64,000 nt of DNA from Phyllobacterium zundukense (lineage in GTDB: Bacteria; Pseudomonadota; Alphaproteobacteria; Rhizobiales; Rhizobiaceae). Positions within the stretch are counted from its first letter, which is position 1; the number at the start of each line of letters is the position of its first letter. Location of the stretch: NCBI RefSeq assembly GCF_002764115.1, contig NZ_CP017943.1, positions 522,379-586,378 of the forward strand, written 5' to 3'. Made by a program: the position numbers and the translations under genes. Under the pieces are notes generated by a model. That model was given only the letters and a program-made list of their open reading frames with translations. It was not told the origin of the DNA and ran no database searches. Of this stretch, positions 44,890 through 53,645 are shown piece after piece.

Positions 44890-45621
44890 ATGACCAAAAT
44901 TTCCACCGAGACATTCGACAAGCTGAAGGCATGTTCTACGGCAACGCTCACCACCCAGCTCTTCAAACGCAACTACCGTCAGCAGTTCCTCGTCGGAATA
45001 TCGCCGCTCAACCCCAATGCCGGTTCCTTTGCCGGTGAGGCGTTTACCTTGCGTTTCATACCCTCGCGGGAAGACAAGGACTGGGACCTCGGTGACTTGA
45101 AGAAGCGCGGCGAGGACAACATGCAGTGGGAGGCCATCGAGACCATCGAAGCCGGTCAGGTGCTGGTAATCGACAGTCGCAATGATCCTCGGGCTGCATC
45201 CGCCGGTAACATGCTGATGACGCGAATGATGCGAAAAGGCGTTATGGCCGCGATTACAGATGGTGCTTTCCGCGATGGCACGGAAATCTCGAAAATGCCG
45301 TTTCCGGCCTATTGCACAGCAAACACCGCCTCGACACGCCCCGCCTATCACCGCGCCGTCGACATGCAACTGCCGATCGGCTGCGCAGGGGTCGCCGTTT
45401 ATCCAGGCGATATCGTGGTTGGAGACAGCGATGGTGTCGTGGTTATCCCTCGCTCGATTGCCGAGGAACTGGCGAACGATTCCTATGAGCAGGAAATGCG
45501 GGAAAAATTCCTGTTCACCAAGATCGATGCCGGTGCGCCGCTCTGGGGCACTTATCCTCCGAACGAAGAAACCCTGAAAGAATATGCCGATTGGCGCGCT
45601 CGCCAGAACGCAGCGGAGTAA
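44890..45621 (+). CDS. RraA-like protein / HMG-aldolase-type lyase
   Basis: A 243-residue member of the RraA/4-hydroxy-4-methyl-2-oxoglutarate aldolase family. The substrate-binding region AAITDGAFRDG near residue 122 and the C-terminal PGDIVVGDSDGVVVIP near 178 are conserved. In catabolic operons these proteins act as divalent-metal aldolases or decarboxylases releasing pyruvate or oxaloacetate, rather than as RNase E regulators. It would cleave or decarboxylate an acidic intermediate here (inference). Confidence 0.83.
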   Translation: MTKISTETFDKLKACSTATLTTQLFKRNYRQQFLVGISPLNPNAGSFAGEAFTLRFIPSREDKDWDLGDLKKRGEDNMQWEAIETIEAGQVLVIDSRNDPRAASAGNMLMTRMMRKGVMAAITDGAFRDGTEISKMPFPAYCTANTASTRPAYHRAVDMQLPIGCAGVAVYPGDIVVGDSDGVVVIPRSIAEELANDSYEQEMREKFLFTKIDAGAPLWGTYPPNEETLKEYADWRARQNAAE

Positions 45622-45624
45622 ACT

Positions 45625-46098
45625 ATGTCGGAGTTAACACCTGTGGCCAAGGCCGAAGCGCTTATCCGGCGTTATTTCCAAGCTTGTAACGACGCGGACC
45701 ATCAAGGTCTGGTTGACAGCTTCACGAAAGATGGCGTCCATTATTTTCCGCCAGGTCTCCCCGGCGCGCCCTGGCGGGGCGCCGAGGCGATCGCCGATGG
45801 TTGGGTCTGGTGCGTGAAGAACATGGGGTCGCGCTGGACTATCGAAAAGGTGCTGACCTCTCAGGATGGCCGCGAAGCTGTGATCGAGTGGACCCACTGG
45901 AAGACAGCTATCGGTGAAGTGCTGCGCGGTGACGAGTGGTACATCTTCAACGAAGACATAACGCGGATCGTGGAAATCCGCGCCTACTATGCGTCGCCGG
46001 TCAACAAGGCTGAACCAGTCAACAAGCTTCACGATTTCGATTACGAGGCGCGCGGCTACGCCTTGGCACCCCCGTCGCCCGCGCCAAAAGTTGATTAG
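45625..46098 (+). CDS. SnoaL-like / NTF2-fold protein
   Basis: A 157-residue cone-shaped NTF2-like protein: AEALIRRYFQACNDADHQGL at the N-terminus, then DGVHYFPPGLPG, WRGAEAIADGWVWCVKNMGS and EDITRIVEIRAYYASPVN. The family includes isomerases, cyclases and hydratases as well as non-enzymes, so the exact task is open. It starts three bases after the RraA-like gene, so both belong to one pathway. Confidence 0.78.
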   Translation: MSELTPVAKAEALIRRYFQACNDADHQGLVDSFTKDGVHYFPPGLPGAPWRGAEAIADGWVWCVKNMGSRWTIEKVLTSQDGREAVIEWTHWKTAIGEVLRGDEWYIFNEDITRIVEIRAYYASPVNKAEPVNKLHDFDYEARGYALAPPSPAPKVD

Positions 46099-46108
46099 GA
46101 GACAGCAC

Positions 46109-46399
46109 ATGCAGTTCACCCTTATCGCCCGCGACGATACCACCGCGGGGACGCTTGAGAAGCGTCTCGCAGCACGCGAGAAGCACATGGAACGCATCCA
46201 CGCCATGAAGGCGGAAGGAACGATCATCGACGGCGGCGCCCTTCTCAACGACGACGGCAAGATGATTGGCTCGATCGTCCTTTGCGAGTTCCCCGATCGC
46301 GCAGCGCTGCAGGCTTATATCGACAGCGAAATCTACCATGTCGATGGCGTTTGGAAGGACATCGAAGTCCTTCCTTTCCGCCGCGTTCAATGGCGATAG
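46109..46399 (+). CDS. YciI-family protein
   Basis: A 96-residue ferredoxin-like fold protein with MQFTLIARDDTTAGTLEKRL at the start, the conserved histidine in REKHMERIHAMKAEG and the DGGALLNDDGKMIGSIVL strand pair. YciI relatives act as small dehydrochlorinases, muconolactone-isomerase-like enzymes or unknowns. ATG 46109 has AGGAGA before it. It stands in the middle of the operon. Confidence 0.8.
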   Translation: MQFTLIARDDTTAGTLEKRLAAREKHMERIHAMKAEGTIIDGGALLNDDGKMIGSIVLCEFPDRAALQAYIDSEIYHVDGVWKDIEVLPFRRVQWR

Positions 46400-46416
46400 A
46401 ACAGGATCGAAGAGAA

Positions 46417-47850
46417 ATGACCATGTATCAAAATCTCATTGCCGGCGAATGGGTTGGTACGGAGGTTTCCAAGAACATAAACCCGTCCGACACGAATGAT
46501 GTCGTTGGAATATATGCTCAGGGTAGCGCCGAGGATGCCGGGCAGGCGATCGCCGCCGCCAAGGCCGCGTTTCCCGCTTGGTCGCGCTCCGGCATCCTGG
46601 AGCGGCATTCAATTCTGAGGAAGACCTCCGACGAAATCCTCGCCCGCAAGGACGAACTCGGCACACTACTTGCCCGCGAGGAAGGCAAGATCCTTCCAGA
46701 AGCCATCGGCGAAACCATCCGCGCAGCGCAGATTTTCGACTTCTTCGCCGGCGAAACGCTGCGCCTGGCTGGCGAAGTCCTGCCGTCGGTTCGTCCGAAC
46801 ATTGGCATCGAGATCACCCGTGAACCGCTCGGCGTCATCGGCATTATCACGCCATGGAACTTCCCGATTGCTATTCCTGCCTGGAAGATCGCGCCTGCAC
46901 TCTGCTACGGCAACACCATCGTCTTCAAGCCTGCCGACCTCGTACCGGGTTGCGCATGGGCAATCGTCGATATCCTGCACCGCGCAGGTCTGCCGAAGGG
47001 CGTTCTTAACCTCGTCATGGGTCGTGGTTCCGTCGTTGGGCAGGCGATACTCGACAGCCAGGATCTCGCAGGCATCACCTTCACCGGTTCGACCGGCACA
47101 GGCCAGCGCGTTGCTGCGTCCTCGCTGCCGTTCAACCGCAAGTTCCAGCTGGAAATGGGCGGCAAGAACCCGTTCGTCGTTCTCGATGACGCCGATCTCG
47201 GTGTTGCCGTCGAAGCTGCAGTCAATTCCGGCTTCTTCTCCACCGGCCAGCGTTGCACTGCATCCTCGCGCATCATCGTCACCCAAGGCATTCACGACAA
47301 GTTCGTTGCTGCCCTGACGGAGCGCCTGTCCAAGGTGAATGTCGGCAACGCGCTTCATAAGGAAACGCATATCGGCCCGGTCGTTGATGAAAAGCAGCTC
47401 AAGCAGGACACCGATTACATCGAGATCGGCAAAAAGGAGGGCGCCAAGCTGGCGTTTGGCGGCGAAGTGCTGAAGCGCGATACGCCCGGCTTCTTCCTGC
47501 AGCCTGCTCTGTTCACGGAAGCGACGAACGACATGCGTATCAGCCGCGAGGAAATCTTCGGACCTGTCGCATCGGTCATTCGCGTCAAGGATTATGATGA
47601 AGCGCTCGCCGTTGCCAACGACACACCATTCGGTCTGTCGGCCGGGATTGCCACGACGAGCCTGAAACATGCAACACATTTCAAGCGCACTTCGGAAGCC
47701 GGCATGGTGATGGTCAATCTGCCGACGGCGGGTGTCGATTTCCACGTACCGTTCGGCGGTCGCAAGGCATCGTCCTTCGGGTCACGCGAGCAGGGCAAGT
47801 ATGCGAGCGAGTTTTTCACCGTCGTCAAGACGGCCTACACGCTGGCTTAG
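46417..47850 (+). CDS. Alpha-ketoglutaric semialdehyde dehydrogenase-like aldehyde dehydrogenase
   Basis: Aldehyde dehydrogenase of 477 residues: TPWNFPIAIPAWK near residue 148, FTGSTGTG near 225, glutamate in QLEMGGKNPFVV near 248 and the cysteine in STGQRCTASSR near 283. The MYQNLIAGEW start and the GYV-free FHVPFGGRKASSFGSREQG tail fit enzymes that oxidise 2,5-dioxopentanoate to 2-oxoglutarate in non-phosphorylating sugar-acid and hydroxyproline routes. The assignment is by resemblance only, but a semialdehyde acid is likely. ATG 46417 is preceded by AGAGAA. Confidence 0.8.
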   Translation: MTMYQNLIAGEWVGTEVSKNINPSDTNDVVGIYAQGSAEDAGQAIAAAKAAFPAWSRSGILERHSILRKTSDEILARKDELGTLLAREEGKILPEAIGETIRAAQIFDFFAGETLRLAGEVLPSVRPNIGIEITREPLGVIGIITPWNFPIAIPAWKIAPALCYGNTIVFKPADLVPGCAWAIVDILHRAGLPKGVLNLVMGRGSVVGQAILDSQDLAGITFTGSTGTGQRVAASSLPFNRKFQLEMGGKNPFVVLDDADLGVAVEAAVNSGFFSTGQRCTASSRIIVTQGIHDKFVAALTERLSKVNVGNALHKETHIGPVVDEKQLKQDTDYIEIGKKEGAKLAFGGEVLKRDTPGFFLQPALFTEATNDMRISREEIFGPVASVIRVKDYDEALAVANDTPFGLSAGIATTSLKHATHFKRTSEAGMVMVNLPTAGVDFHVPFGGRKASSFGSREQGKYASEFFTVVKTAYTLA

Positions 47851-47863
47851 AGAGAATACTACG

Positions 47864-48667
47864 ATGAAGGAACCCACGATAACTGGGAAAACCCGCGTCC
47901 ACTTCCTAATTGGCTCGCCGATCGCACAGGTTCTTGCGCCTGGCTGGCTTACCGAGCGAATGCGGAAGGCCGGTTACGACGGCATACTGGTGCCATTGCA
48001 TATCGAGAAGGACAACCTTGCCAGCGCCTTGCCGGTGCTAAAGACCATGCCCAACGTCGACAGCATTCTCATTACGCTGCCTCACAAATTTGGAGCGTCT
48101 GCCTTTTGCGACCGCCTGTCTGATCGCGCCAAGGTTCTCGGCGCAATCAACGCGATGCGTCGTGAAAAGGATGGCAGCTGGTTTGGAGATAATTTCGACG
48201 GAGCAGGACTGATCACCGGCATTTTGAAAGCCGGTCATCCTATCGGGGGGAAAAGCGTTTTCATGGTTGGAGCCGGCGGCGCTGGATCATCGATCGCGGT
48301 CTCGGTGCTTGAGGAAGGCGCTCGTCACCTCACTTTCCATGATATCAACAAAGCGAACCAGCAAGCGCTTCTCGAAAAACTGAATGGCGCTTATCCCGGC
48401 AGGGTATCGGTGTCGACGACAGTCCCGAAGGACTGCGACATTGTCCTAAATGCCACATCGGCAGGGATGAAGGCAACTGATCCCCTGCCGGTCGACGCCT
48501 CGCAGCTCTCTGCCAACATGGTTGCGGCTGATGTCATTACCGATCCGGTGCCCACACGATTTCTGCAGGAAGCCGCCCAAATCGGCTGCCTTACACGCGA
48601 TGGAACCCACATGCTCGATGGCCAGATAGAGCTGCTGTTTGAGTTCATGCTCGCAAACGCCGGGTAA
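47864..48667 (+). CDS. Shikimate dehydrogenase-like protein (AroE family), altered substrate site
   Basis: A 267-residue AroE-family dehydrogenase. The catalytic lysine is kept in ITLPHKFG near residue 68 and the aspartate in GDNFDGAGL near 105; the coenzyme motif is VGAGGAGSSIAV near 130. The two serines that hold the shikimate carboxylate (normally SxS after the first strand) are replaced: the text reads GSPIAQVLAPGW. So shikimate or quinate is probably not the substrate. It follows the semialdehyde dehydrogenase by 13 bases. Confidence 0.83.
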   Translation: MKEPTITGKTRVHFLIGSPIAQVLAPGWLTERMRKAGYDGILVPLHIEKDNLASALPVLKTMPNVDSILITLPHKFGASAFCDRLSDRAKVLGAINAMRREKDGSWFGDNFDGAGLITGILKAGHPIGGKSVFMVGAGGAGSSIAVSVLEEGARHLTFHDINKANQQALLEKLNGAYPGRVSVSTTVPKDCDIVLNATSAGMKATDPLPVDASQLSANMVAADVITDPVPTRFLQEAAQIGCLTRDGTHMLDGQIELLFEFMLANAG

Positions 48668-48729
48668 GTCGACTGGCTTGGCTGGTCGTCGGGTTACCGC
48701 TGCGTCTTCTCCTGCTCTCATCGACATGA

Positions 48730-48746
48730 TTCTCACAACGTGAGAC
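48730..48746. promoter_or_regulatory. IclR-SMP30 operator, upstream copy at the importer operon
   Basis: TTCTCACAACGTGAGAC keeps the TCTCA/TGAGA arms with a 5-base centre, as in the copy at 43655. It lies 71 bases before the second copy. Confidence 0.55.
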
Positions 48747-48800
48747 GCCGATTCGGGATGGCGATAAAGAAGCTTTAGTTTAGCCACAACAAATCTTAAC

Positions 48801-48817
48801 GTCTCAAAATATGAGAG
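48801..48817. promoter_or_regulatory. IclR-SMP30 operator, downstream copy at the importer operon
   Basis: GTCTCAAAATATGAGAG matches the reference palindrome at 15 of 17 positions and lies 28 bases before the binding-protein start. Confidence 0.6.
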
Positions 48818-48845
48818 CTGAGATGTTCGATCTGGGAGGACAAAA

Positions 48846-49655
48846 ATGGGTATTTCATCTCACAATGGAAAAAGAGTACTGCTCGGCGTCGGAGTGGCAT
48901 TGACCATTCTGACATCCGGGGTAGCCAGTGCGGATGCTTTGGCGAATATTACCGCGAACGGCAAAATCCGTGTCTCGATCGATCCGGCCGCGCAGCCATA
49001 CTCTTCTGTGAGCGAGGCCGGCAAATATGCCGGATCCGAGGTCGAGATTGCAGCGAAGTTGGCAAAAGACTGGAACGTTCAGCTGGAACTGATCCCGACC
49101 TCTCCTGCAAATCGGATCCCTTACCTTGTCACCAATCGATCAGACGTCGTGATTTCAACGCTCTCGATCACCGATGAACGCAAGAAGGTCATCGACTTTT
49201 CCAAACCCTACAGCGCGATCCAGATCGTCGTGGGTGCGCCCAAGACTGACACCATCTCGAAGCTGGAGGATCTTGTCGGGAAGCAGGTCGCGGTCACGCG
49301 TGGAACCACCAATGATGCCGAGATCTCCAAGGTCGCAATCCCTGGAACGAACATTGTCCGGTTTGAAGATGACGCGACCTCAATTACAGCACTGCTGAGC
49401 GGCCAGGCCTCTTACTACGTCACGGCGCCGGCACTGCTGACCACGGTCAATAAGAAGAACCCGTCCGCGGAAATTGAGCCGAAGATCGTATTGAAAACGA
49501 ACGTCACAGGCATTGGTGTCAAGAAGGGCGAAACCACGCTTCAAGATAAGCTCAATCAGTGGATCAATGCCAGCATCATAGATGGTAGTCTCAATGCCAT
49601 CTATAAGCGGCATTTTGGTCTCGATCTTCCGCCAGAGGTGACGGATGCAAAATAA
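48846..49655 (+). CDS. Polar amino acid-type ABC binding protein 1
   Basis: Periplasmic binding protein of 269 residues, family 3 type. A Sec signal peptide (through GVASADA) is followed by KIRVSIDPAAQPYSS, then STLSITDERKKVIDFSKPY near residue 98 and VAVTRGTTND near 150. GGGAGGA precedes the ATG. It is paralogous to the binding protein at 50753, sharing SITDERKK and VTRGTTND. Whether the ligand is truly an amino acid is open, because the enzymes around it look like sugar-acid or hydroxy-acid catabolism. Confidence 0.87.
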   Translation: MGISSHNGKRVLLGVGVALTILTSGVASADALANITANGKIRVSIDPAAQPYSSVSEAGKYAGSEVEIAAKLAKDWNVQLELIPTSPANRIPYLVTNRSDVVISTLSITDERKKVIDFSKPYSAIQIVVGAPKTDTISKLEDLVGKQVAVTRGTTNDAEISKVAIPGTNIVRFEDDATSITALLSGQASYYVTAPALLTTVNKKNPSAEIEPKIVLKTNVTGIGVKKGETTLQDKLNQWINASIIDGSLNAIYKRHFGLDLPPEVTDAK

Positions 49656-50724
49656 CCTCAACAAACGCAACAGTGACACTTCGGGCCGGTATTACGTTGA
49701 CACGGTGCGCGCAGCGGTCGAGAGACTATTTCGCTCAACCGGCATGGATGGCGAAAAAGCCCGCGACGTAACCGAGTGCCTGCTTACGGCAGACATGATG
49801 GGGCACTCGACCCATGGCTTGGTCATTGCCCCTTGGTATCTGGATGAAATCCGAAGCGGCGGTCTGCGTCTTGACGGAAGTTTCGAGCAGATCTCGGACC
49901 GCGGCGCTTGTGTGGCGTGGAATGGTCGGCGACTTCCGGGGGCCTGGCTCGTCAATCGTGCTATCGACTGCGCCCTGGAGCGGGTTGCGCAATTTGGTGT
50001 CGTGACCGTCACGATCGCCGATGGACACCATACTGGAGCGCTTGCGACTTATCTGCCGCGTCTGACTGACCGAGGGCTCATGGTAATATTGGCCTGTTCG
50101 GGCCCAGCCTCGACCGGTGTTGCGCCCTATGGCGGTACCGTCGGACTGTTCACCCCCAACCCGCTTTCTGCGGGAATTCCCACGCAGGCCGATCCCATCC
50201 TTCTCGATATCAGTTGCTCGATCACGACAATCAAGCGGTCTGGGCAGCTGGCACAGGCAGGGCGATCCTATCCGGGCGAATGGGCGCTGGATGCGGAGGG
50301 AAGGCCATCGACCGATCCTCAAGTCCTGTCGCATGGCGGGTCGCTGATGCCGGTCGGCGGACTGGACCACGGCCACAAGGGTTATGCTATGGCTCTATTG
50401 GTTGAAGCCCTAACCCAGGGCCTATGCGGCGTCGGCCGCAAGGACCATCTCTCCGGCATTGCAATGAATACCTTCCTTCAGGTTATCGATCCCGCTGCAT
50501 TCGGCGGCTCGACCAACTTCCTGGATGAAACGACGTGGCTCACGAACGCGTGCCACGCCAATCCGCCTCGGCCAGGCGTCGATGCGGTGCGCGTTCCGGG
50601 CGATCGGGCACGGGCACGCGTGCAGGAGGCACGCAAATCCGGCGTCTACCTTGATGGGAGCATTGTGGAAGGTCTTACCCCACTATTCGCGCGGATCGGT
50701 GAAGAGTTTCCAGCATCTATGTAA
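49645..50724 (+). CDS. Malate/L-lactate dehydrogenase family oxidoreductase (Ldh type)
   Basis: NAD(P)-dependent dehydrogenase of 359 residues from the non-Rossmann family that holds malate, ureidoglycolate, 2,3-diketogulonate and pyrroline/piperideine-2-carboxylate reductases. Motifs: MMGHSTHGLVIAPWYL near residue 50, the VTIADGHHTGALATYLPRL stretch near 128 and DGHKGYAMALLVEALTQGL-type segment (here DHGHKGYAMALLVEALTQGL) near 240. The start overlaps the binding-protein stop by 11 bases. Sitting between two binding-protein genes, it probably acts on the imported compound or its keto acid. Confidence 0.87.
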   Translation: MQNNLNKRNSDTSGRYYVDTVRAAVERLFRSTGMDGEKARDVTECLLTADMMGHSTHGLVIAPWYLDEIRSGGLRLDGSFEQISDRGACVAWNGRRLPGAWLVNRAIDCALERVAQFGVVTVTIADGHHTGALATYLPRLTDRGLMVILACSGPASTGVAPYGGTVGLFTPNPLSAGIPTQADPILLDISCSITTIKRSGQLAQAGRSYPGEWALDAEGRPSTDPQVLSHGGSLMPVGGLDHGHKGYAMALLVEALTQGLCGVGRKDHLSGIAMNTFLQVIDPAAFGGSTNFLDETTWLTNACHANPPRPGVDAVRVPGDRARARVQEARKSGVYLDGSIVEGLTPLFARIGEEFPASM

Positions 50725-50752
50725 CTGCCAACATCAATCGGGAGGATTGAAA

Positions 50753-51550
50753 ATGCGCAAAGTCACAACTCTACTTGCGGCGCTGGCTATGGTCGGCGCA
50801 TCTTTAAGCCACGCATTTGCCGAGGATACACTCGCCAAGATTAAATCGGCGGGCACGATTCGGATCGCCATCGATCTCAGCGTGCCGCCGTGGTCATTCA
50901 AGGACGACAGTCTCAATCCCACCGGATCGGAGGTCGAGGCCGCCAAACTGCTGGCGTCGGATCTTGGCGTGAAAATGGAGATCGTCAGCACCAACGGTGC
51001 GAACCGTCTTCCCTATCTGATGCAGAATCGCGCCGATATAATCATGTCGGCGCTGTCCATAACGGACGAACGAAAGAAGACCATCGCGTTTTCGCTGCCT
51101 TACTCTGGCAACACAACCTCCGTTTTCGCGTCAAAAGATGTACCCATCAAGTCCTTCGCCGATTTGTCCGGCAAGCGCATTGCCGTAACACGTGGAACGA
51201 CCAACGACGGTGATATTACAAAGTCGGCTCCGTCTGATGCCGAAATTATCCGGTTTGAAGACGAGGCCACTACCATGACCGCCGTCGTATCGAATCAAGT
51301 CGACATCGTCGCGATCGCGCAGTCGCTGGTGGACCTCATCAACAAGAAAAACCCCAGCCTGAGCCTTGAGCCAAAACTAACGCTGCGTACCGCGACCATG
51401 GGCGTGGGCATGCGCAAGGGCGATGTCGAGCTTAAGACGTGGGTCGACCAATGGGTGAAGACCAACATCGCCAACGGCAAGCTGCAGGCAATCTACAAGA
51501 CATTCCAGGGCACCGACCTTCCCGAGGCCGTCATTGCCGGATCGCAATGA
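50753..51550 (+). CDS. Polar amino acid-type ABC binding protein 2
   Basis: Family 3 binding protein of 265 residues with a Sec signal peptide ending around SHAFA, then GTIRIAIDLSVPPWSF, SALSITDERKKTIAFSLPY and IAVTRGTTNDG. GGGAGG precedes ATG 50753; longer frames overlap the dehydrogenase gene. It directly precedes the permease genes. Two paralogous binding proteins for one permease pair suggest two related ligands. Confidence 0.88.
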   Translation: MRKVTTLLAALAMVGASLSHAFAEDTLAKIKSAGTIRIAIDLSVPPWSFKDDSLNPTGSEVEAAKLLASDLGVKMEIVSTNGANRLPYLMQNRADIIMSALSITDERKKTIAFSLPYSGNTTSVFASKDVPIKSFADLSGKRIAVTRGTTNDGDITKSAPSDAEIIRFEDEATTMTAVVSNQVDIVAIAQSLVDLINKKNPSLSLEPKLTLRTATMGVGMRKGDVELKTWVDQWVKTNIANGKLQAIYKTFQGTDLPEAVIAGSQ

Positions 51551-51579
51551 CCCAGAAGAAGTGAGGCAGAAAGCTATCC

Positions 51580-52263
51580 ATGACCTATGAATTCGATTTT
51601 GGGGCTGTATTGGGATATTGGCCATTGTTGCTGCAAGGCACATGGACAACTCTCCGCCTCACTCTCTTCTCGACCGTGTTCGGCATTCTGATTGGGGCGT
51701 TTTGCGCCCTGGTCAAAACCGGTGGCCCGCAATGGGCGCGCACGATCGTCGGACTCTATGTGGAATTTATCCGCAACACACCATTGCTGATCCAGTCCTA
51801 CTTCCTGATTTTCGGCATTGCCAGCATGGGTTTGCGTCTCCCGATCCTTGTCGGCGCGACCATTGCCCTGACGGTCAATATCGGCGCCTACACGACCGAG
51901 ATCGTTCGTGCCGGAATCGAATCTATTCATCGGGGTCAGCTGGAGGCGGCGGAATGTTTGGGGCTTTCCAAGGTCCAGACATATCTCCACATCATCATTC
52001 GCCCTGCACTGGAGCGAGTCTATCCCGCTTTGGCCAGCCAGTATGTTCTCCTGATGTTGGCCTCAAGCATTCTATCGTCTGTCGGGGTGGAAGAGCTTTT
52101 CGGCATGTCCAACCGAATCCAGAGCGACACGTTCCGCAATTTCGAGGTCTTCGTGGTTCTTGGCGTCCTTTATCTCATCCTCGCTGTGGTCGTGCGAACG
52201 GGCTTCTCGCTGCTGGGTCTTGCGCTGTTCCCGCGCCGACGCAAGCTCGGGACGTCGCTGTGA
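51580..52263 (+). CDS. Polar amino acid ABC transporter permease 1
   Basis: Permease of 227 residues of the His/Glu/Gln type. GTWTTLRLTLFSTVFGILIG marks the first helix, YVEFIRNTPLLIQSYF the conserved RNTPLL region, and EAAECLGLSKVQTYLHIIIR the EAA loop. It pairs with the next gene. Confidence 0.9.
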   Translation: MTYEFDFGAVLGYWPLLLQGTWTTLRLTLFSTVFGILIGAFCALVKTGGPQWARTIVGLYVEFIRNTPLLIQSYFLIFGIASMGLRLPILVGATIALTVNIGAYTTEIVRAGIESIHRGQLEAAECLGLSKVQTYLHIIIRPALERVYPALASQYVLLMLASSILSSVGVEELFGMSNRIQSDTFRNFEVFVVLGVLYLILAVVVRTGFSLLGLALFPRRRKLGTSL

Positions 52264-52279
52264 GATTGGAGGTAATGCA

Positions 52280-52927
52280 ATGAATTACGCTTTTATCATT
52301 TCTCTGCTGGAGGGCCTTTTCGGCACAGTTATCCTCAGTATGCTGACGTTCATATTTGGCGGAATATTGGGCTTCATCATCGCTTTGGCCCGAATCTCTC
52401 CGGTTGCGGTGATCTCACGAGGGACCAGCGTTTATATCGAGATCTTGCAGGGTATGCCGCTGCTGGTGTTGATGGGCCTATGCTTCTATGGACCTGGTAT
52501 TTTCGGGTACGATTCCCTGAGCCCGCTGCAGGCTGCCACCTTTGCCCTTACACTCTACAGCAGCGCCTATCTGGGCGAGATCTGGCGCGGTTGCCTTCAG
52601 TCCGTGGCCAAGCCCCAATGGGAAGCCGCCGAATGCCTGGGCATCAGTCGTTGGCACCGGATGCGTCACGTCATCCTGCCGCAGGCACTGCGCATCGCCA
52701 CACCGCCGACGGTCGGTTTTATGGTTCAGATCATCAAGAATACATCGATCGCCTCACTCGTCGTCGGCTACGCCGAACTGTCGTACAACGCAAAGATCAT
52801 CAACAACTCCACTTTTCAGCCGTTCCTCTACTTCGGGATCGCCGCCCTGATGTATTTCGCCATTTGCTACCCGCTCTCCGTTCAAAGCCGGGTACTCGAA
52901 AGGAAGCTCAATGTCGCCAATCGTTGA
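52280..52927 (+). CDS. Polar amino acid ABC transporter permease 2
   Basis: Second permease, 215 residues: VYIEILQGMPLLVLMGLCF near residue 55 and EAAECLGISRWHRMRHVILP near 115 are the family signatures. ATG 52280 has GGAGG before it; a longer frame from 52160 overlaps permease 1. Its end overlaps the ATPase start by 17 bases. Confidence 0.89.
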   Translation: MNYAFIISLLEGLFGTVILSMLTFIFGGILGFIIALARISPVAVISRGTSVYIEILQGMPLLVLMGLCFYGPGIFGYDSLSPLQAATFALTLYSSAYLGEIWRGCLQSVAKPQWEAAECLGISRWHRMRHVILPQALRIATPPTVGFMVQIIKNTSIASLVVGYAELSYNAKIINNSTFQPFLYFGIAALMYFAICYPLSVQSRVLERKLNVANR

Positions 52928-53645
52928 ACTCAAGGACGTCCGCAAAAGCTTCGGCAATCTCGAAATCCTGAAAGGCGTCTCGTTCGAAGTGAACAGGGGT
53001 GAAGTCGCCGCCATCATCGGCCAGAGCGGATCGGGCAAAAGCACGGCGCTTCGGTGCATGGACCGGCTCGAAACTATCCAGGGTGGATCGATGATGATCT
53101 GCGGGCATAGGCTGGAGGATGAAAAAATCGATCTGAAGGCCTTGCGGCGCGATGTCGGCATTGTGTTCCAGAGCTACAATCTGTTTCCACATCTCACAGT
53201 CGCCGAAAACGTGATGCTTGCGCCGCGCCTGGTCAAGGCCGTCTCGCGTGCTGAAGCGCGAACCGTCGCGGAAGCAGTAATTGCAAAGGTCGGGCTTCAC
53301 GAAAAGCTCGAGGCGTACCCCGAACAGCTTTCCGGCGGTCAGCAGCAACGCGTCGCCATCGCCCGAAGCCTGGCAATGGAGCCAAAACTGATGCTGTTCG
53401 ATGAAGTGACGTCCGCTCTCGACCCGCAGCTTACAGGCGAGGTGTTGAAAGTGATGGAGCAACTGGCCACCGAAGGTATGACTATGATCCTGGTTACCCA
53501 CGAAATGGGTTTTGCGCGCAAGGTGGCTGACCGCGTCATCTACATGCGGGACGGGAAGGTCCATGAGGTGGGCTCCTCGGACATACTTCGTACCCCGTCT
53601 ACACCGGAACTGGCTGCCTTCATTTCTGAAGCTGCAGAGCACTGA
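52911..53645 (+). CDS. Polar amino acid ABC transporter ATP-binding protein (GlnQ-like)
   Basis: ATPase of 244 residues: Walker A GQSGSGKSTALRC near residue 37, signature LSGGQQQRVAIARS near 140, Walker B LMLFDEVTSALDPQL near 162, H-loop VTHEMGFA near 196. It completes the importer with two permeases and two candidate binding proteins. Confidence 0.93.
   Translation: MSPIVELKDVRKSFGNLEILKGVSFEVNRGEVAAIIGQSGSGKSTALRCMDRLETIQGGSMMICGHRLEDEKIDLKALRRDVGIVFQSYNLFPHLTVAENVMLAPRLVKAVSRAEARTVAEAVIAKVGLHEKLEAYPEQLSGGQQQRVAIARSLAMEPKLMLFDEVTSALDPQLTGEVLKVMEQLATEGMTMILVTHEMGFARKVADRVIYMRDGKVHEVGSSDILRTPSTPELAAFISEAAEH

Noticed and set aside
46666..47745. 359-codon minus-strand frame opposite the semialdehyde dehydrogenase gene
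   Set aside because: Fully antisense to an aldehyde dehydrogenase with all motifs intact; no domain or start signal.
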